Shown: positions 28,616 to 38,230, counted from the first letter of the stretch. The stretch: 64,000 nt of DNA from Streptomyces showdoensis (GCF_039535475.1 NZ_BAAAXG010000026.1:3591501-3655500); one strand, 5' to 3'. Program-made: numbers and translations. Notes: generated from the sequence alone by a model not told the origin.

Positions 28616-29353
28616 TCAGTTCGGGCTGGTAGGCGTGCGGGTCAGCTCCACCGCGGGCAGGGACGGCAGGTGGCGCAGGACCGCCGTCTCGGCGCGCAGC
28701 AACGACAGCTCCTCGCGCAGCCGCGTCGCCGTGTCCGGGGCCTGCAGCAGCCGCTGCTTCGCCGGGGTGTCCAGCACCGCTGCCGCCGCCACCAGGTAGG
28801 AGACGACGGAGGGGTCGTCGGGCAGTTCGCTCGTCGTCAGGGAGCGCTCGCGGGCCCCGGCCAGCCGCTTCTGGTAGTTCCTGAAGGCGCGCAGGACGCC
28901 CTCGGCCAGGGTGCCCGCCTCGTCGCCCTGCTCCTCCGGGATCTCCTCCAGCTCGGCCGTCAGGAACGGGCCGCTGGCGTCGACCGACAGCAGCTTCACC
29001 CGGGTCGTGCCGGTGGCCATCACCTCGAAGCCGCCGTCCGGGCGCTCCCGGATCTGGGCCGCGTCGGCGATGCAGCCGACCCGGTGGAAGGCCTGGATCG
29101 GGTCCGGGCCGAATCCGGCCGTCGGGCCCTTCTCCGGCAGCGCCGTCTGGTCCGGCAGGCCCGGCGCCGTCGGCGCGACCTCCCGGCCGTCCCGGATCGC
29201 CACGACCGCGAAGCGCCGCGGCTCGGAGTCGTCGGTCTTGAGCAGCTCGCGCATCATGGCGCGATAACGCTGCTCGAAGACGTTCAGGGGCAACACGAGG
29301 CCCGGGAACAGCACCGCGTTGAGCGGGAAGAGGGGCAGGCGAGCGGTGGTCAC
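28616..29353 (-). CDS. LON N-terminal-domain (PUA-like) protein
   Basis: 245-aa stand-alone Lon substrate-binding domain protein without the ATPase or protease parts. It begins TTARLPLFPLNAVLFPGLVL with PLNVFEQRYRAMM, then IADAAQIRERPDGGFEVMAT and a helical C-terminal half. Such proteins are common in bacteria, with no proven role; they may bind unfolded proteins or RNA. GTG at 29353 is preferred over TTG at 29362 because TACGCT (29362-29367, minus strand) would give a leaderless mRNA starting about there. Confidence 0.88.
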   Translation of the reverse strand: MTTARLPLFPLNAVLFPGLVLPLNVFEQRYRAMMRELLKTDDSEPRRFAVVAIRDGREVAPTAPGLPDQTALPEKGPTAGFGPDPIQAFHRVGCIADAAQIRERPDGGFEVMATGTTRVKLLSVDASGPFLTAELEEIPEEQGDEAGTLAEGVLRAFRNYQKRLAGARERSLTTSELPDDPSVVSYLVAAAAVLDTPAKQRLLQAPDTATRLREELSLLRAETAVLRHLPSLPAVELTRTPTSPN

Positions 29354-29358
29354 AGCGG

Positions 29359-30414
29359 TCAAGCGTAGTGGCCGGGCGAGCCTTCACCGTCGGCCCGGTC
29401 GGGTTTCCCCTCCGCGGACGCCCGCCCGGGGCGCCCCGCGCGCAGCCGGGTGCGCCGGGCCACCTCGCGGACCGTGGTCGTCCGGGCCTCCAGGAAGGCG
29501 TTCAGCGGGTCCTCCGCCAGGAGGGTCCAGGGGAAGGAGGTGGCGTGGGTCCCGATCCGGGTGAACTCCGCCAGGGCGTCGTGCGGGCGGGACCGCCCGA
29601 CGAGGACGTGTACGAGGAGGTTGCGCACCTCCGCCGGCCACGGGTCGCCCGCCGGGAACTCCGCCGACAGGGCCAGCGCCCGGTCGGCCGCCGCGTCGAC
29701 GCGGTCGGCGGCCACTCCGTGGCCCGGGCCCGCGAGCAGCTGGGCGAAGGCCGCCCGCACCGGCAGGGCCTGGACCAGCGAGCCGGGCAGCGCGTCCTCC
29801 GCGGCCTGCTCGGCGAAGTCGAAGCACTCGGGGTGCGAGCCGTACCACTGCGCCGACAGGTACTTGAGGGCGGCCACGTGGCAGCCGTAGTGGTGCGGGG
29901 CGCGGCGCACCGCCTGCTCCCACAGGGCCTCGAACTCCGTGTGCCGGGCGTGCGTGCCGCGCGCGTGGTCCAGGGCGAGCCGCCACGGCACCGGGTCGCG
30001 CGGGGCGGCCTCGGTCGCCGCCTCGATCAGCGGCCCGAGCTCGCGCAGCCGCTCCGCCCTGGCCGGCGACTCCCAGGCCCGGCGTACGGCGAGTTGTGCC
30101 GTGACGAGGAGGGCGTCCGGGTCGTGCGGGGCGGCCGCGAGCCAGTGCCGCAGCCACCCGTCCCTGCTGTACGCGAAGGTGCTCAGCCGCCTGACGTAGC
30201 GGTCCCGGTCCTCCCAGTCGGCGGCGTCCCGGGTGGTGGCGAGGAGTTTGGCGGCCGGTTCCGGGTCGGCGAGGGCGGCGGCGACGAGGGCCGGCGCCAG
30301 CCTCGCGTCCGGCGCGTCGAGCAGCACGTCGTCGTCCGGCGGGAGCCCGGCGGCCAGGCGCGGGGTGTGCCGGACGCGGCGGGCGGTGCCGATCAGGGCG
30401 CGGAGCAGTGACAT
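29359..30414 (-). CDS. Hypothetical protein with TPR-like helical repeats
   Basis: 351 aa, largely alpha-helical, rich in Ala, Leu and Arg, with paired-helix segments such as DPDALLVTAQLAVRRAWESP, APRDPVPWRLALDHARGTHA and HHYGCHVAALKYLSAQWYGS that resemble tetratricopeptide units. No catalytic motif, signal peptide or membrane span is seen. An ATG at 30426 would add four residues (MFRT). Its stop lies about 6 nt from the LON-gene start, so the genes are probably co-transcribed. The function is unknown. Confidence 0.72.
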   Translation of the reverse strand: MSLLRALIGTARRVRHTPRLAAGLPPDDDVLLDAPDARLAPALVAAALADPEPAAKLLATTRDAADWEDRDRYVRRLSTFAYSRDGWLRHWLAAAPHDPDALLVTAQLAVRRAWESPARAERLRELGPLIEAATEAAPRDPVPWRLALDHARGTHARHTEFEALWEQAVRRAPHHYGCHVAALKYLSAQWYGSHPECFDFAEQAAEDALPGSLVQALPVRAAFAQLLAGPGHGVAADRVDAAADRALALSAEFPAGDPWPAEVRNLLVHVLVGRSRPHDALAEFTRIGTHATSFPWTLLAEDPLNAFLEARTTTVREVARRTRLRAGRPGRASAEGKPDRADGEGSPGHYA

Positions 30415-30573
30415 CGTGCGAAACATTCAAAACCGCAGGTGAGGGCCGCGCCAGTGGGGGACTGTGAAGACTTGGTGGCGGCCGGAAGGTTGTTCTGAAG
30501 GGGGTCAAGACAGCGTAAAGAAAGGGGGTGGGTGGTGACTCTCCGGCCTCGTGGGCCCCGGCCCTTCCGGCTG

Positions 30574-32175
30574 TCAGCCGCGTCTCAGGAGGCGCGAGGC
30601 TCCCGTCGCCACCGTCGTCGCCAGCACCCAGCCGAGCAGGATCAGCACCGTCGACGCCCACTGCCAGAAGCCCTCCATCCGCCAGTAGCCTGCCTGGCCG
30701 AGGTCGATCACCGGGAGCAGCACGTCGAGCGCGTAGAGGGTGGCGCTCCACTTCGGCGCCTCGCCCGGTTTCAGCGCCACCGGGTCGTAGTGCGAGAAGG
30801 CGTACGCCCCGGCCGCCCACAGGACGGCCATCCACAGGGCTGCGCGCCCCGGGCGGTAGCCGTAGGCCACCGCCAGGTCCTGGACGTAGCCCCAGAGCTT
30901 TCCGGCCACCGGCAGGGTCTCCCGGCGCCGCCGCTGCTTGGCGAGCAGCACCTCGCGCGCGTCGGCGTCCTCCCCGCTGTTGCGCAGCACCGTCGCCAGG
31001 CGCTCGTACGGCTCCGGCGCGTACTCCGGGGTCGCCGCCGCGACCCACTCCAGGCGCCGGCTGAGCGGGAAGTGCCCGTACGGCACGAGGGTCTCGTAGA
31101 CGAAGCCGCTCAGCGCGAGGCCGCCCGGGCCCGGCCAGCTCGTGGAGAGGTCGATCAGGGTCACCACCTTCGCCCCGTTGAGGACGACCCTGCCCTCCTC
31201 GGGGCGCTCGCCGTTGAAGCGGAGCTCGGGCGTGACGATGCGGCGCAGCGACAGCTCCTCGCGCCGCGAGCCGTCCAGCAGGAAGCGGGCGTAGTGCAGG
31301 TCCACCGAGTCCCCGAAGCGCCCGTCGTCGAGCCGGACCCCGCCGTGGCACTCGACGGGCTTGCGCCGGGCGCCCTGGGCCGGGGTCACCCCGTACGGCG
31401 GGGTGGCCGTGGAGTTGCCCGAGGCGTCGTACACCCAGGCCGCGTTCAGATAGAGCGTGCGCTCGACCGTCAGCTGCGGCGCGTTCAGCGCGCGGCGCTG
31501 CTGGGCGCCGCGCAGCACGCTGCCCCGCAGGCTCAGCGACACGCCGACCTTGGCCCCGCGCAGGCTCAGTTCCCCGTACGTCTCGATCAGCTCGGCCTGG
31601 AGGTCCTGGGCGACCACCAGGCCGTCCGCCGTGATCGCCCGGCCGCGCCGGTCCGGCCACACCCGGATCTGGTTGATCAGCAGGTCCGTGCCGATCTGGG
31701 CGTCCGTCAGGCGGATGCCCCGCTCCACCCGGCAGCGCGGCAGGTGCAGGTCGCCCGCCGTGTGCAGGCGCGCCGCCTCCAGCCGGGGTATCGCGCACTC
31801 GATGATCCGCAGCGTCCCGAAGTGGGCCTCGGGCAGCACCACCTCGCCGTCGAAGCGGCAGCCGTTCAGCTCCACGTACGGCCCTATCGTGCCGCCCGCC
31901 AGATTGAGCACCCCCGTGATCCGCGCCCCGCGCAGCTTCAGGGCCGCGACGCGCCCGGACCGGGCGGGCGGTCCGTCGAGCAGCAGCTGCGCGACCACCT
32001 CGGCCCGCACGCTGCGCTCCTCGCCCCACACCACCTGCCGGTCGAACGGATCGTCCCGCTCCGCCATCCCCTCCCTGAGATCACACGCCTTGCCGATCCT
32101 GAACGCCCTCCACATGAACCGCTCCGGGCCGGTCAGGCCCTCCGGCACTCCGTCGTCCACGCGCGGCTCGGTCAC
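30574..32175 (-). CDS. Pentapeptide-repeat-like protein with C-terminal membrane anchor
   Basis: 533 aa. Residues about 65-330 are a chain of short beta-strand-like units (LKLRGARITGVLNLAGGTIG, LHTAGDLHLPRCRVERGIRL, ELSLRGAKVGVSLSLRGSVL) suggesting a right-handed beta-helix related to pentapeptide repeats. About residues 390-440 are helical (PEPYERLATVLRNSGEDADA), and the end has two or three membrane spans (GRAALWMAVLWAAGAYAFS, ASTVLILLGWVLATTVATGA). Similar Streptomyces genes are often labelled membrane-associated oxidoreductase, for which I see no motif. The GTG at 32175 follows GAGGGGG and was chosen over the frame opening at 32196. Divergent from hisD. Confidence 0.75.
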   Translation of the reverse strand: MTEPRVDDGVPEGLTGPERFMWRAFRIGKACDLREGMAERDDPFDRQVVWGEERSVRAEVVAQLLLDGPPARSGRVAALKLRGARITGVLNLAGGTIGPYVELNGCRFDGEVVLPEAHFGTLRIIECAIPRLEAARLHTAGDLHLPRCRVERGIRLTDAQIGTDLLINQIRVWPDRRGRAITADGLVVAQDLQAELIETYGELSLRGAKVGVSLSLRGSVLRGAQQRRALNAPQLTVERTLYLNAAWVYDASGNSTATPPYGVTPAQGARRKPVECHGGVRLDDGRFGDSVDLHYARFLLDGSRREELSLRRIVTPELRFNGERPEEGRVVLNGAKVVTLIDLSTSWPGPGGLALSGFVYETLVPYGHFPLSRRLEWVAAATPEYAPEPYERLATVLRNSGEDADAREVLLAKQRRRRETLPVAGKLWGYVQDLAVAYGYRPGRAALWMAVLWAAGAYAFSHYDPVALKPGEAPKWSATLYALDVLLPVIDLGQAGYWRMEGFWQWASTVLILLGWVLATTVATGASRLLRRG

Positions 32176-32288
32176 TGCCGCCCCCTCGCTTCCCACGATT
32201 CCGCATCCCCGGATTCGTACAGCCGTTCTTCCCGCTGAGTGACGGACTGAACGCTAACGGTCAGGAGTGGCGACAAGACGCCAGAGTG

Positions 32289-32313
32289 GCCCGTATCAGC
32301 CAGTGATACGGGC
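32289..32313. promoter_or_regulatory. Inverted repeat upstream of hisD (candidate operator)
   Basis: Perfect 10-bp arms GCCCGTATCA (32289-32298) and TGATACGGGC (32304-32313) around a 5-nt GCCAG spacer. If hisD is leaderless and starts at 32349, the repeat covers -60 to -36, where an activator or repressor would act. It also lies in the divergent spacer to the minus-strand gene at 32175. Confidence 0.6.
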
Positions 32314-32336
32314 GTCCGGGGCTGTGGGGCGTCTGC

Positions 32337-32342
32337 GAGAAT
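32337..32342 (+). promoter_or_regulatory. Candidate -10 of hisD, giving a leaderless mRNA
   Basis: GAGAAT followed by 6 nt and the GTG start at 32349; no Shine-Dalgarno is present. The -35 region (near 32314-32319, GTCCGG) is unlike consensus. Confidence 0.45.
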
Positions 32343-32348
32343 TGACCC

Positions 32349-33692
32349 GTGATCTCTCGAATCGATCTGCGCGGCGCGGCCCTCCCCGAGGGTGCCGCCC
32401 TGCGTGACCTGCTGCCCCGTGCCGAGTTCGACGTGGAAGCCGCCCTGGAGAAGGTGCGGCCGATCTGCGAGGACGTCCGGCATCATGGCGCCGCAGCGGT
32501 GATCGACTACGGGGAGAAGTTCGACGGCGTCCGCGTCGAGAGCCTGCGCGTGCCCGCCGAGGAGCTCACCCGCGCCCTCGACGAGCTCGACCCGGCCGTC
32601 CGCGCCGCCCTCGAGGAGTCCATCCGCCGCGCCCGCCTCGTCCACCGCGAGCAGCGCCGCACCACCCACACCACCCAGGTCGTGCCCGGCGGCACGGTCA
32701 CCGAGAAGTGGATCCCCGTCGAGCGCGTCGGCCTCTACGTGCCGGGCGGGCGTTCGGTCTACCCCTCGTCCGTCGTGATGAACGTGGTCCCGGCCCAGGA
32801 GGCCGGGGTCGAGGGCATCGCCGTGTCCTCGCCCCCGCAGAAGGAGTTCGGCGGCCTGCCGCACCCGACCATCCTCGCCGCCTGCGCCCTGCTCGGCGTC
32901 GACGAGGTCTACGCGGCCGGCGGCGCCCAGGCCGTCGCCATGTTCGCGTACGGCACCGACGGCGGCTCCGACACGCCCGGCTGCGCGCCCGTCAACCTGG
33001 TCACCGGGCCCGGCAACATCTACGTCGCCGCCGCCAAGCGCCTCCTCAAGGGCCGCATCGGCATCGACGCCGAGGCCGGCCCCACCGAGATCGCGGTCCT
33101 CGCGGACTCCACCGCCGACCCGGTGCACGTCGCCGCCGACCTGATCAGCCAGGCCGAGCACGACCCGATGGCCGCCTCCGTGCTCGTCACCGCGTCCCCG
33201 GAGCTCGCCGAGGCCGTCGAGGCCGAGCTCAAGACCCAGGTCGCCGCCTCCAAGCACGTCGACGACCGGATCGTCCCGGCGCTCGCCGGCCGCCAGTCCG
33301 CGATCGTCCTGGTCGACGGCCTGGACGAGGGCCTGCGGGTCGTCGACGCCTACGGCGCCGAGCACCTGGAGATCCAGACCGCCGACGCCGCCGCGGTCGC
33401 CGACCGGGTCCGCAACGCGGGCGCGATCTTCGTCGGCCCCTGGGCCCCGGTCTCCCTCGGCGACTACTGCGCCGGCTCCAACCACGTGCTGCCCACCGGC
33501 GGCTGCGCCTGCCACTCCTCGGGCCTGTCCGTGCAGTCCTTCCTGCGCGGCGTGCACATCGTGGACTACACGCGCGACGCGCTCGCCGAGGTCGCCCACC
33601 ACGTGGTGACCCTCGCCGAGGCCGAGGACCTGCCCGCGCACGGCGCCGCCATCAAGGCCCGCTTCGGATGGAAGGTGCCCGAGAGCAAGTGA
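32349..33692 (+). CDS. hisD: Histidinol dehydrogenase
   Basis: NAD-dependent zinc enzyme that oxidises L-histidinol to L-histidine in two steps, the last reactions of the pathway. The 447-aa length is normal. It contains [60 protein letters not shown] and [15 protein letters not shown], the family signature, and near the end [20 protein letters not shown] with Zn/substrate residues. First gene of a his operon in which each gene overlaps or nearly abuts the next. hisG and hisE are not in this window. Confidence 0.96.
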   Translation: MISRIDLRGAALPEGAALRDLLPRAEFDVEAALEKVRPICEDVRHHGAAAVIDYGEKFDGVRVESLRVPAEELTRALDELDPAVRAALEESIRRARLVHREQRRTTHTTQVVPGGTVTEKWIPVERVGLYVPGGRSVYPSSVVMNVVPAQEAGVEGIAVSSPPQKEFGGLPHPTILAACALLGVDEVYAAGGAQAVAMFAYGTDGGSDTPGCAPVNLVTGPGNIYVAAAKRLLKGRIGIDAEAGPTEIAVLADSTADPVHVAADLISQAEHDPMAASVLVTASPELAEAVEAELKTQVAASKHVDDRIVPALAGRQSAIVLVDGLDEGLRVVDAYGAEHLEIQTADAAAVADRVRNAGAIFVGPWAPVSLGDYCAGSNHVLPTGGCACHSSGLSVQSFLRGVHIVDYTRDALAEVAHHVVTLAEAEDLPAHGAAIKARFGWKVPESK

Positions 33693-34822
33693 GCGACACG
33701 AACGACACCCTCGGGATCGACGACCTTCCGATCCGCGACGAGCTGAAGGGCAAGTCCCCCTACGGCGCGCCCCAGCTCGACGTGCCCGTCCAGCTGAACA
33801 CCAACGAGAACCCCTACCCGCTGCCCGAGCCCCTGGTGGCCCGGATCGCGGAGCGGGTCGCCGAGGCCGCCCGCGGCCTCAACCGCTACCCCGACCGGGA
33901 CGCGGTCGAGCTGCGCACCGAGCTCGCCCGCTACCTCACCCGCACCGGCAAGCACCCGGTCGCCATGGCCAACGTGTGGGCCGCCAACGGCTCCAACGAG
34001 GTCCTCCAGCAGCTGCTGCAGACCTTCGGCGGACCCGGCCGCACCGCGATCGGCTTCGAGCCCTCGTACTCGATGCACGCCCTGATCGCCCGCGGCACCG
34101 GCACCGGCTGGATCTCCGGCCCCCGCAACGAGGACTTCACCATCGACCTCGAGGCGGCCCGCCAGGCCATCGCCGAGAACGCGCCGGACGTCGTCTTCGT
34201 CACCTCGCCCAACAACCCCACGGGGACGGCGGTCGAGGCGGAGACGGTGCTCGCGCTGTACGAGGCCGCCCAGGCCGCCAAGCCCTCGCTGGTGGTCGTC
34301 GACGAGGCCTACGTGGAGTTCAGCCACCGCGACTCGCTGCTGCCCCTCATCGAGGGCCGCCCGAACCTGGTGGTCTCCCGGACCATGTCCAAGGCCTTCG
34401 GCGCGGCCGGGCTGCGCCTGGGCTACCTGGCCGCCCACCCGGCCGTGGTCGACGCCGTCCAGCTGGTGCGCCTGCCGTACCACCTGTCCGCCGTCACCCA
34501 GGCCACCGCGCTCGCCGCCCTGGAGCACACCGACACCCTCCTCGGGTACGTCGAGCAGCTCAAGGCCGAGCGCGACCGCCTCGTCGGCGAGCTGAGGGCC
34601 ATCGGCTACGAGGTCACCGAGTCCGACGCCAACTTCGTCCAGTTCGGCCGCTTCGACGGAGCGGAGGGCTCCCACGCGGCCTGGCGGAAGATCCTCGACC
34701 GGGGCGTCCTGGTCCGGGACAACGGCGTACCGGGCTGGCTGCGGGTCACCGCGGGCACCCCCGAAGAGAACGACGCGTTCCTCGACGCGGTTCGTGAGTT
34801 GAAGAAGGAGCAGGACGCATGA
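33689..34822 (+). CDS. hisC: Histidinol-phosphate aminotransferase
   Basis: Fold-type I PLP aminotransferase making histidinol phosphate from imidazole-acetol phosphate with glutamate. 377 aa. [13 protein letters not shown] begins the core; the PLP lysine is Lys235 in [23 protein letters not shown] and [10 protein letters not shown] hold the cofactor contacts. The GTG start overlaps the hisD stop by 4 nt; the frame is open far upstream but only this start gives the family N-terminus. Confidence 0.95.
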   Translation: MSDTNDTLGIDDLPIRDELKGKSPYGAPQLDVPVQLNTNENPYPLPEPLVARIAERVAEAARGLNRYPDRDAVELRTELARYLTRTGKHPVAMANVWAANGSNEVLQQLLQTFGGPGRTAIGFEPSYSMHALIARGTGTGWISGPRNEDFTIDLEAARQAIAENAPDVVFVTSPNNPTGTAVEAETVLALYEAAQAAKPSLVVVDEAYVEFSHRDSLLPLIEGRPNLVVSRTMSKAFGAAGLRLGYLAAHPAVVDAVQLVRLPYHLSAVTQATALAALEHTDTLLGYVEQLKAERDRLVGELRAIGYEVTESDANFVQFGRFDGAEGSHAAWRKILDRGVLVRDNGVPGWLRVTAGTPEENDAFLDAVRELKKEQDA

Positions 34823-35412
34823 GCCGCGTAGGCCGCGTTGAGCGCACCACCAAGGAGACGTCCGTCGTCGTCGAGATCGACCTCGACGGCACCGGAAAGG
34901 TCGACGTGTCGACCGGGGTCGGCTTCTACGACCACATGCTCGACCAGCTCGGTCGGCACGGTCTGTTCGACCTGACCGTGAAGACCGACGGCGACCTCCA
35001 CATCGACTCGCACCACACCATCGAGGACACCGCCCTCGCCCTCGGCGCCGCCTTCAAGCAGGCGCTCGGCGACAAGGTCGGCATCTACCGCTTCGGCAAC
35101 TGCACCGTCCCGCTGGACGAGTCGCTCGCCCAGGTCACCGTCGACCTCTCCGGCCGCCCCTACCTGGTGCACACCGAGCCCGAGAACATGGCGCCGATGA
35201 TCGGCTCCTACGACACGACGATGACCCGGCACATCATGGAGTCCTTCGTCGCCCAGGCGCAGATCGCCCTGCACGTCCACGTGCCGTACGGGCGCAACGC
35301 CCACCACATCGTCGAGTGCCAGTTCAAGGCGCTCGCCCGGGCCCTGCGCTACGCCTCCGAGCGTGACCCGCGCGCCGCCGGAATCCTCCCCTCCACGAAG
35401 GGCGCGCTGTAA
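34819..35412 (+). CDS. hisB: Imidazoleglycerol-phosphate dehydratase
   Basis: Manganese enzyme converting imidazoleglycerol phosphate to imidazole-acetol phosphate. 197 aa, single-function form without the histidinol-phosphatase domain found in enterics. Metal-binding motifs are [28 protein letters not shown] and [15 protein letters not shown] with the terminal STKG(A). The ATG overlaps the hisC stop by 4 nt. Confidence 0.96.
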   Translation: MSRVGRVERTTKETSVVVEIDLDGTGKVDVSTGVGFYDHMLDQLGRHGLFDLTVKTDGDLHIDSHHTIEDTALALGAAFKQALGDKVGIYRFGNCTVPLDESLAQVTVDLSGRPYLVHTEPENMAPMIGSYDTTMTRHIMESFVAQAQIALHVHVPYGRNAHHIVECQFKALARALRYASERDPRAAGILPSTKGAL

Positions 35413-35414
35413 CC

Positions 35415-35579
35415 GTGAACGGCCTCTCCACCATCCTGATCGTCGTCGGCCTCTTCCTGCTCGGCGGCATCTACTCCTTCGTCAAGCAGAAGATGCCCAA
35501 GGGCCTCATCGTGCTGCTCTCCTTCGGCGCGGTCATGTGCCTCGCCGCCGGTCTGCTCCGGCTGGACGTGTGGGCATGA
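35415..35579 (+). CDS. 54-aa membrane protein inside the his operon
   Basis: Starts at GTG 2 nt after the hisB stop, and its stop overlaps the hisH ATG (ATGA). The protein has two hydrophobic segments, [20 protein letters not shown] and [20 protein letters not shown], joined by a short basic turn KQKMPK. The exact coupling on both sides argues it is a real gene co-translated with hisB and hisH. I recognise it as a common actinobacterial feature but know of no function; no histidine-pathway step requires a membrane protein. Confidence 0.85.
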   Translation: MNGLSTILIVVGLFLLGGIYSFVKQKMPKGLIVLLSFGAVMCLAAGLLRLDVWA

Positions 35580-36223
35580 GCGTCGGCGGTCCCAAGAAGG
35601 TCGTCGTCTTCGACTACGGCTTCGGCAACGTCCGCTCCGCCGAGCGCGCCCTCGCCCGGGTCGGCGCCGACGTGGAGATCACCCGCGACTACGAGCGGGC
35701 CATGAACGCCGACGGGCTGCTGGTCCCCGGCGTCGGTGCCTTCTCCGCCTGCATGGAGGGCCTCAAGGAGGCCCGCGGCGACTGGATCATCGGGCGCCGG
35801 CTCTCCGGCGGCCGGCCGGTCATGGGCATCTGCGTGGGCATGCAGATCCTCTTCGCCCGCGGCATCGAGCACGGCGTGGAGACCGAGGGGCTCGACGAGT
35901 GGCCCGGCTCGGTCGAGCCGCTGAAGGCCCCGGTCGTGCCCCACATGGGCTGGAACACGGTCGACGCGCCGGAGGGCAGCGAGCTCTTCGCCGGCCTCGA
36001 CGCCGACACCCGCTACTACTTCGTGCACTCCTACGGGGTGCGCCAGTGGGAGCTGGAGATCGGCAACCCCCACATCCGTGCCCCCAAGGTGACCTGGTCC
36101 ACCCACGGCGAGCCGTTCGTCTCCGCGGTGGAGAACGGCGCCCTGTGGGCGACCCAGTTCCACCCCGAGAAGTCCGGCGACGCCGGCGCCCAGCTCCTCA
36201 CCAACTGGATCGGAACCCTGTGA
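35576..36223 (+). CDS. hisH: Imidazole glycerol phosphate synthase, glutaminase subunit
   Basis: Class I glutamine amidotransferase that feeds ammonia to HisF. 215 aa with the nucleophile Cys86 in [14 protein letters not shown] and the His/Glu pair in [29 protein letters not shown] at the N-terminus and [10 protein letters not shown] in the middle are typical. The ATG at 35576 overlaps the stop of the 54-aa membrane-protein gene. Its partner hisF is three genes downstream. Confidence 0.96.
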   Translation: MSVGGPKKVVVFDYGFGNVRSAERALARVGADVEITRDYERAMNADGLLVPGVGAFSACMEGLKEARGDWIIGRRLSGGRPVMGICVGMQILFARGIEHGVETEGLDEWPGSVEPLKAPVVPHMGWNTVDAPEGSELFAGLDADTRYYFVHSYGVRQWELEIGNPHIRAPKVTWSTHGEPFVSAVENGALWATQFHPEKSGDAGAQLLTNWIGTL

Positions 36224-36948
36224 CCAGCGCGCTCGAACTCCTCCCCGCCGTCGACGTCCGCGACGGCCAGGCCGTCCGCCTCGTGCACGGCGAGTCCGGC
36301 ACCGAGACCTCCTACGGCTCGCCCCTGGAGGCCGCCCTCGCGTGGCAGCGCTCCGGCGCCGAGTGGCTGCACCTCGTCGACCTGGACGCCGCCTTCGGCA
36401 CGGGCGACAACCGGCAGCTGGTCCGCGAGGTCACCGAGGCCATGGACATCAAGGTCGAGCTCTCCGGCGGCATCCGCGACGACGCCTCGCTCGCCGCGGC
36501 CCTCGCCACCGGCTGCACCCGCGTCAACCTGGGTACGGCCGCCCTGGAGACGCCCGAGTGGGTCGCCAAGGTCATCGCCGAGCACGGCGACAAGATCGCC
36601 GTCGGCCTGGACGTGCGCGGCACGACCCTGCGCGGCCGGGGCTGGACCCGCGACGGCGGCGACCTGTACGAGACGCTGGCCCGCCTCGACTCCGAGGGCT
36701 GCGCCCGTTACGTGGTGACCGACATCGCCAAGGACGGCACCCTGGAGGGCCCCAACCTGGAGCTCCTGAGGAACGTCTGCGCGGCCACCGACAAGCCCGT
36801 CGTCGCCTCCGGCGGCGTCTCCTCCCTGGACGACCTGCGGGCCCTGTCGGGCCTGGTCCCGCTGGGCGTCGAGGGCGCCATCGTCGGCAAGGCGCTGTAC
36901 GCGAAGGCCTTCACCCTGGAAGAGGCGCTCCAGGCGGTGGCCGGATGA
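36220..36948 (+). CDS. priA: Bifunctional ProFAR/PRA isomerase PriA (HisA and TrpF)
   Basis: 242-aa (beta-alpha)8 barrel. In Streptomyces and Mycobacterium this protein does both the HisA step (ProFAR to PRFAR) and the TrpF step (PRA to CdRP), and trpF is absent; no trpF is seen in this trp cluster either. The general base and acid are Asp12 in [11 protein letters not shown] and Asp172 in [12 protein letters not shown], and [10 protein letters not shown] and [13 protein letters not shown] are the phosphate loops. The GTG overlaps the hisH stop by 4 nt. The dual role is inferred from the lineage. Confidence 0.92.
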   Translation: MTSALELLPAVDVRDGQAVRLVHGESGTETSYGSPLEAALAWQRSGAEWLHLVDLDAAFGTGDNRQLVREVTEAMDIKVELSGGIRDDASLAAALATGCTRVNLGTAALETPEWVAKVIAEHGDKIAVGLDVRGTTLRGRGWTRDGGDLYETLARLDSEGCARYVVTDIAKDGTLEGPNLELLRNVCAATDKPVVASGGVSSLDDLRALSGLVPLGVEGAIVGKALYAKAFTLEEALQAVAG

Positions 36949-37358
36949 GCGGGTCCGTGCGCAAGGTCGTGACCGGCGCCCCCTGGGAGGAGCAGTTCGG
37001 CTACTCCCGCGCGGTGGAGCTGCCGAACGGGACCGTCCTGGTGGCCGGCTGCACCTCCGTGGTGGGCGGGGCGATCTCCGACGGCGGTCCGTACGAGCAG
37101 ACCGTCAACTCCTTCAACGTGGCCTTCGACGCCCTGAAGCAGCTGGGCCTGGGCGCCGAGCACGTCGTCCGCACCCGGATGTACATCACCCACGCGCGGG
37201 ACGTGGACGAGGTCGGCCGCGCCCACAAGGAGCTCTTCGACGCCGTCCGTCCCGCCGCCTCCATGATCATCGTCTCCGGGTTCGTGGACCCGCGGCTGGT
37301 CGTCGAGGTCGAGGTGGAGGCCTACCGCCCGGACACCGCCGAGGGGGACACCGCATGA
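36945..37358 (+). CDS. RidA/YjgF-family protein
   Basis: 137-aa member of the RidA (YER057c/UK114) family, trimeric proteins that hydrolyse reactive enamine/imine intermediates. It has [40 protein letters not shown] and [19 protein letters not shown]. The conserved Arg of true RidA (normally in RTTVF-like ...) aligns near VVRTRMYIT, but catalytic use is uncertain. It overlaps priA by 4 nt and hisF by 4 nt, so it is embedded in the his operon. Confidence 0.9.
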   Translation: MSGSVRKVVTGAPWEEQFGYSRAVELPNGTVLVAGCTSVVGGAISDGGPYEQTVNSFNVAFDALKQLGLGAEHVVRTRMYITHARDVDEVGRAHKELFDAVRPAASMIIVSGFVDPRLVVEVEVEAYRPDTAEGDTA

Positions 37359-38110
37359 GCCTCGCCGTACGCGTGATCCCCTGCCTGGACGTGGACAACG
37401 GCCGGGTCGTCAAGGGCGTCAACTTCCAGAACCTGCGGGACGCGGGCGACCCGGTCGAGATGGCCAAGCTGTACGACGCCGAGGGTGCCGACGAGCTGAC
37501 CTTCCTCGACATCACCGCCTCCTCCGGCAACCGGGAGACCACCTACGACGTGGTCCGCCGCACCGCCGAGCAGGTCTTCATCCCGCTGACCGTCGGCGGC
37601 GGGGTCCGCTCCGCCGAGGACGTCGACAAGCTGCTGCGGGCCGGCGCGGACAAGGTGGGCGTCAACACGGCCGCCATCGCCCGCCCGGAGCTGATCCGCG
37701 AGATCGCCGAGCGCTTCGGCCGCCAGGTCCTGGTGCTCTCGGTCGACGCGCGCCGCACCGAGTCGGGCTCGTTCGAGGTCACCACCCACGGCGGCCGCCG
37801 GGGCACCGGCATCGACGCCGTCGAGTGGGCGCACCGGGCCGCCGAGCTGGGCGCGGGCGAGATCCTGCTCAACTCGATGGACGCGGACGGCACGAAGGAC
37901 GGCTACGACACCGAGATGATCGCGGCCGTGCGCAAGCACGTGACCGTGCCGGTGATCGCCTCCGGCGGCGCCGGCAAGCTCGCCGACTTCCCGCCGGCCA
38001 TCGCGGCGGGCGCGGACGCGGTGCTCGCGGCCTCGGTCTTCCACTTCGGCGATCTGCGGATCGGCGAGGTCAAGCAGGCGCTGAAGGAAGCCGGCCACCA
38101 GGTGCGCTGA
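37355..38110 (+). CDS. hisF: Imidazole glycerol phosphate synthase, cyclase subunit
   Basis: (Beta-alpha)8-barrel enzyme that closes the imidazole ring with ammonia from HisH, giving IGP and AICAR. 251 aa, begins [19 protein letters not shown] with Asp12 and has [39 protein letters not shown] (second catalytic Asp) and [14 protein letters not shown]. It is the last gene of the operon, followed by a strong terminator. A homologous barrel is PriA two genes upstream. Confidence 0.96.
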   Translation: MSLAVRVIPCLDVDNGRVVKGVNFQNLRDAGDPVEMAKLYDAEGADELTFLDITASSGNRETTYDVVRRTAEQVFIPLTVGGGVRSAEDVDKLLRAGADKVGVNTAAIARPELIREIAERFGRQVLVLSVDARRTESGSFEVTTHGGRRGTGIDAVEWAHRAAELGAGEILLNSMDADGTKDGYDTEMIAAVRKHVTVPVIASGGAGKLADFPPAIAAGADAVLAASVFHFGDLRIGEVKQALKEAGHQVR

Positions 38111-38125
38111 GCCGGATTCCGTTCG

Positions 38126-38158
38126 AGGAAGGGCCCCCGGATCCCGGGGGCCCTTCCT
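38126..38158 (+). terminator. Terminator of the his operon
   Basis: Perfect 15-bp stem (38126-38140 with 38144-38158), 3-nt loop, then TTT, 15 nt after the hisF stop. Confidence 0.88.
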
Positions 38159-38180
38159 TTCGGGAGATGTGCAGGATTAT

Positions 38181-38202
38181 TTGTGCAACTTCTGTTGCGC
38201 AA
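38181..38202. promoter_or_regulatory. Candidate operator of the ArsR-type regulator gene
   Basis: TTGTGCAAC-TTCT-GTTGCGCAA: 9-bp arms with one mismatch, 28 nt upstream of the regulator ATG, in an A+T-rich stretch. Shape and place suit autoregulation by a dimeric winged-helix repressor. Confidence 0.55.
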
Positions 38203-38230
38203 GTTTTCTTTCCTATCTAGGGTTCTTGGC

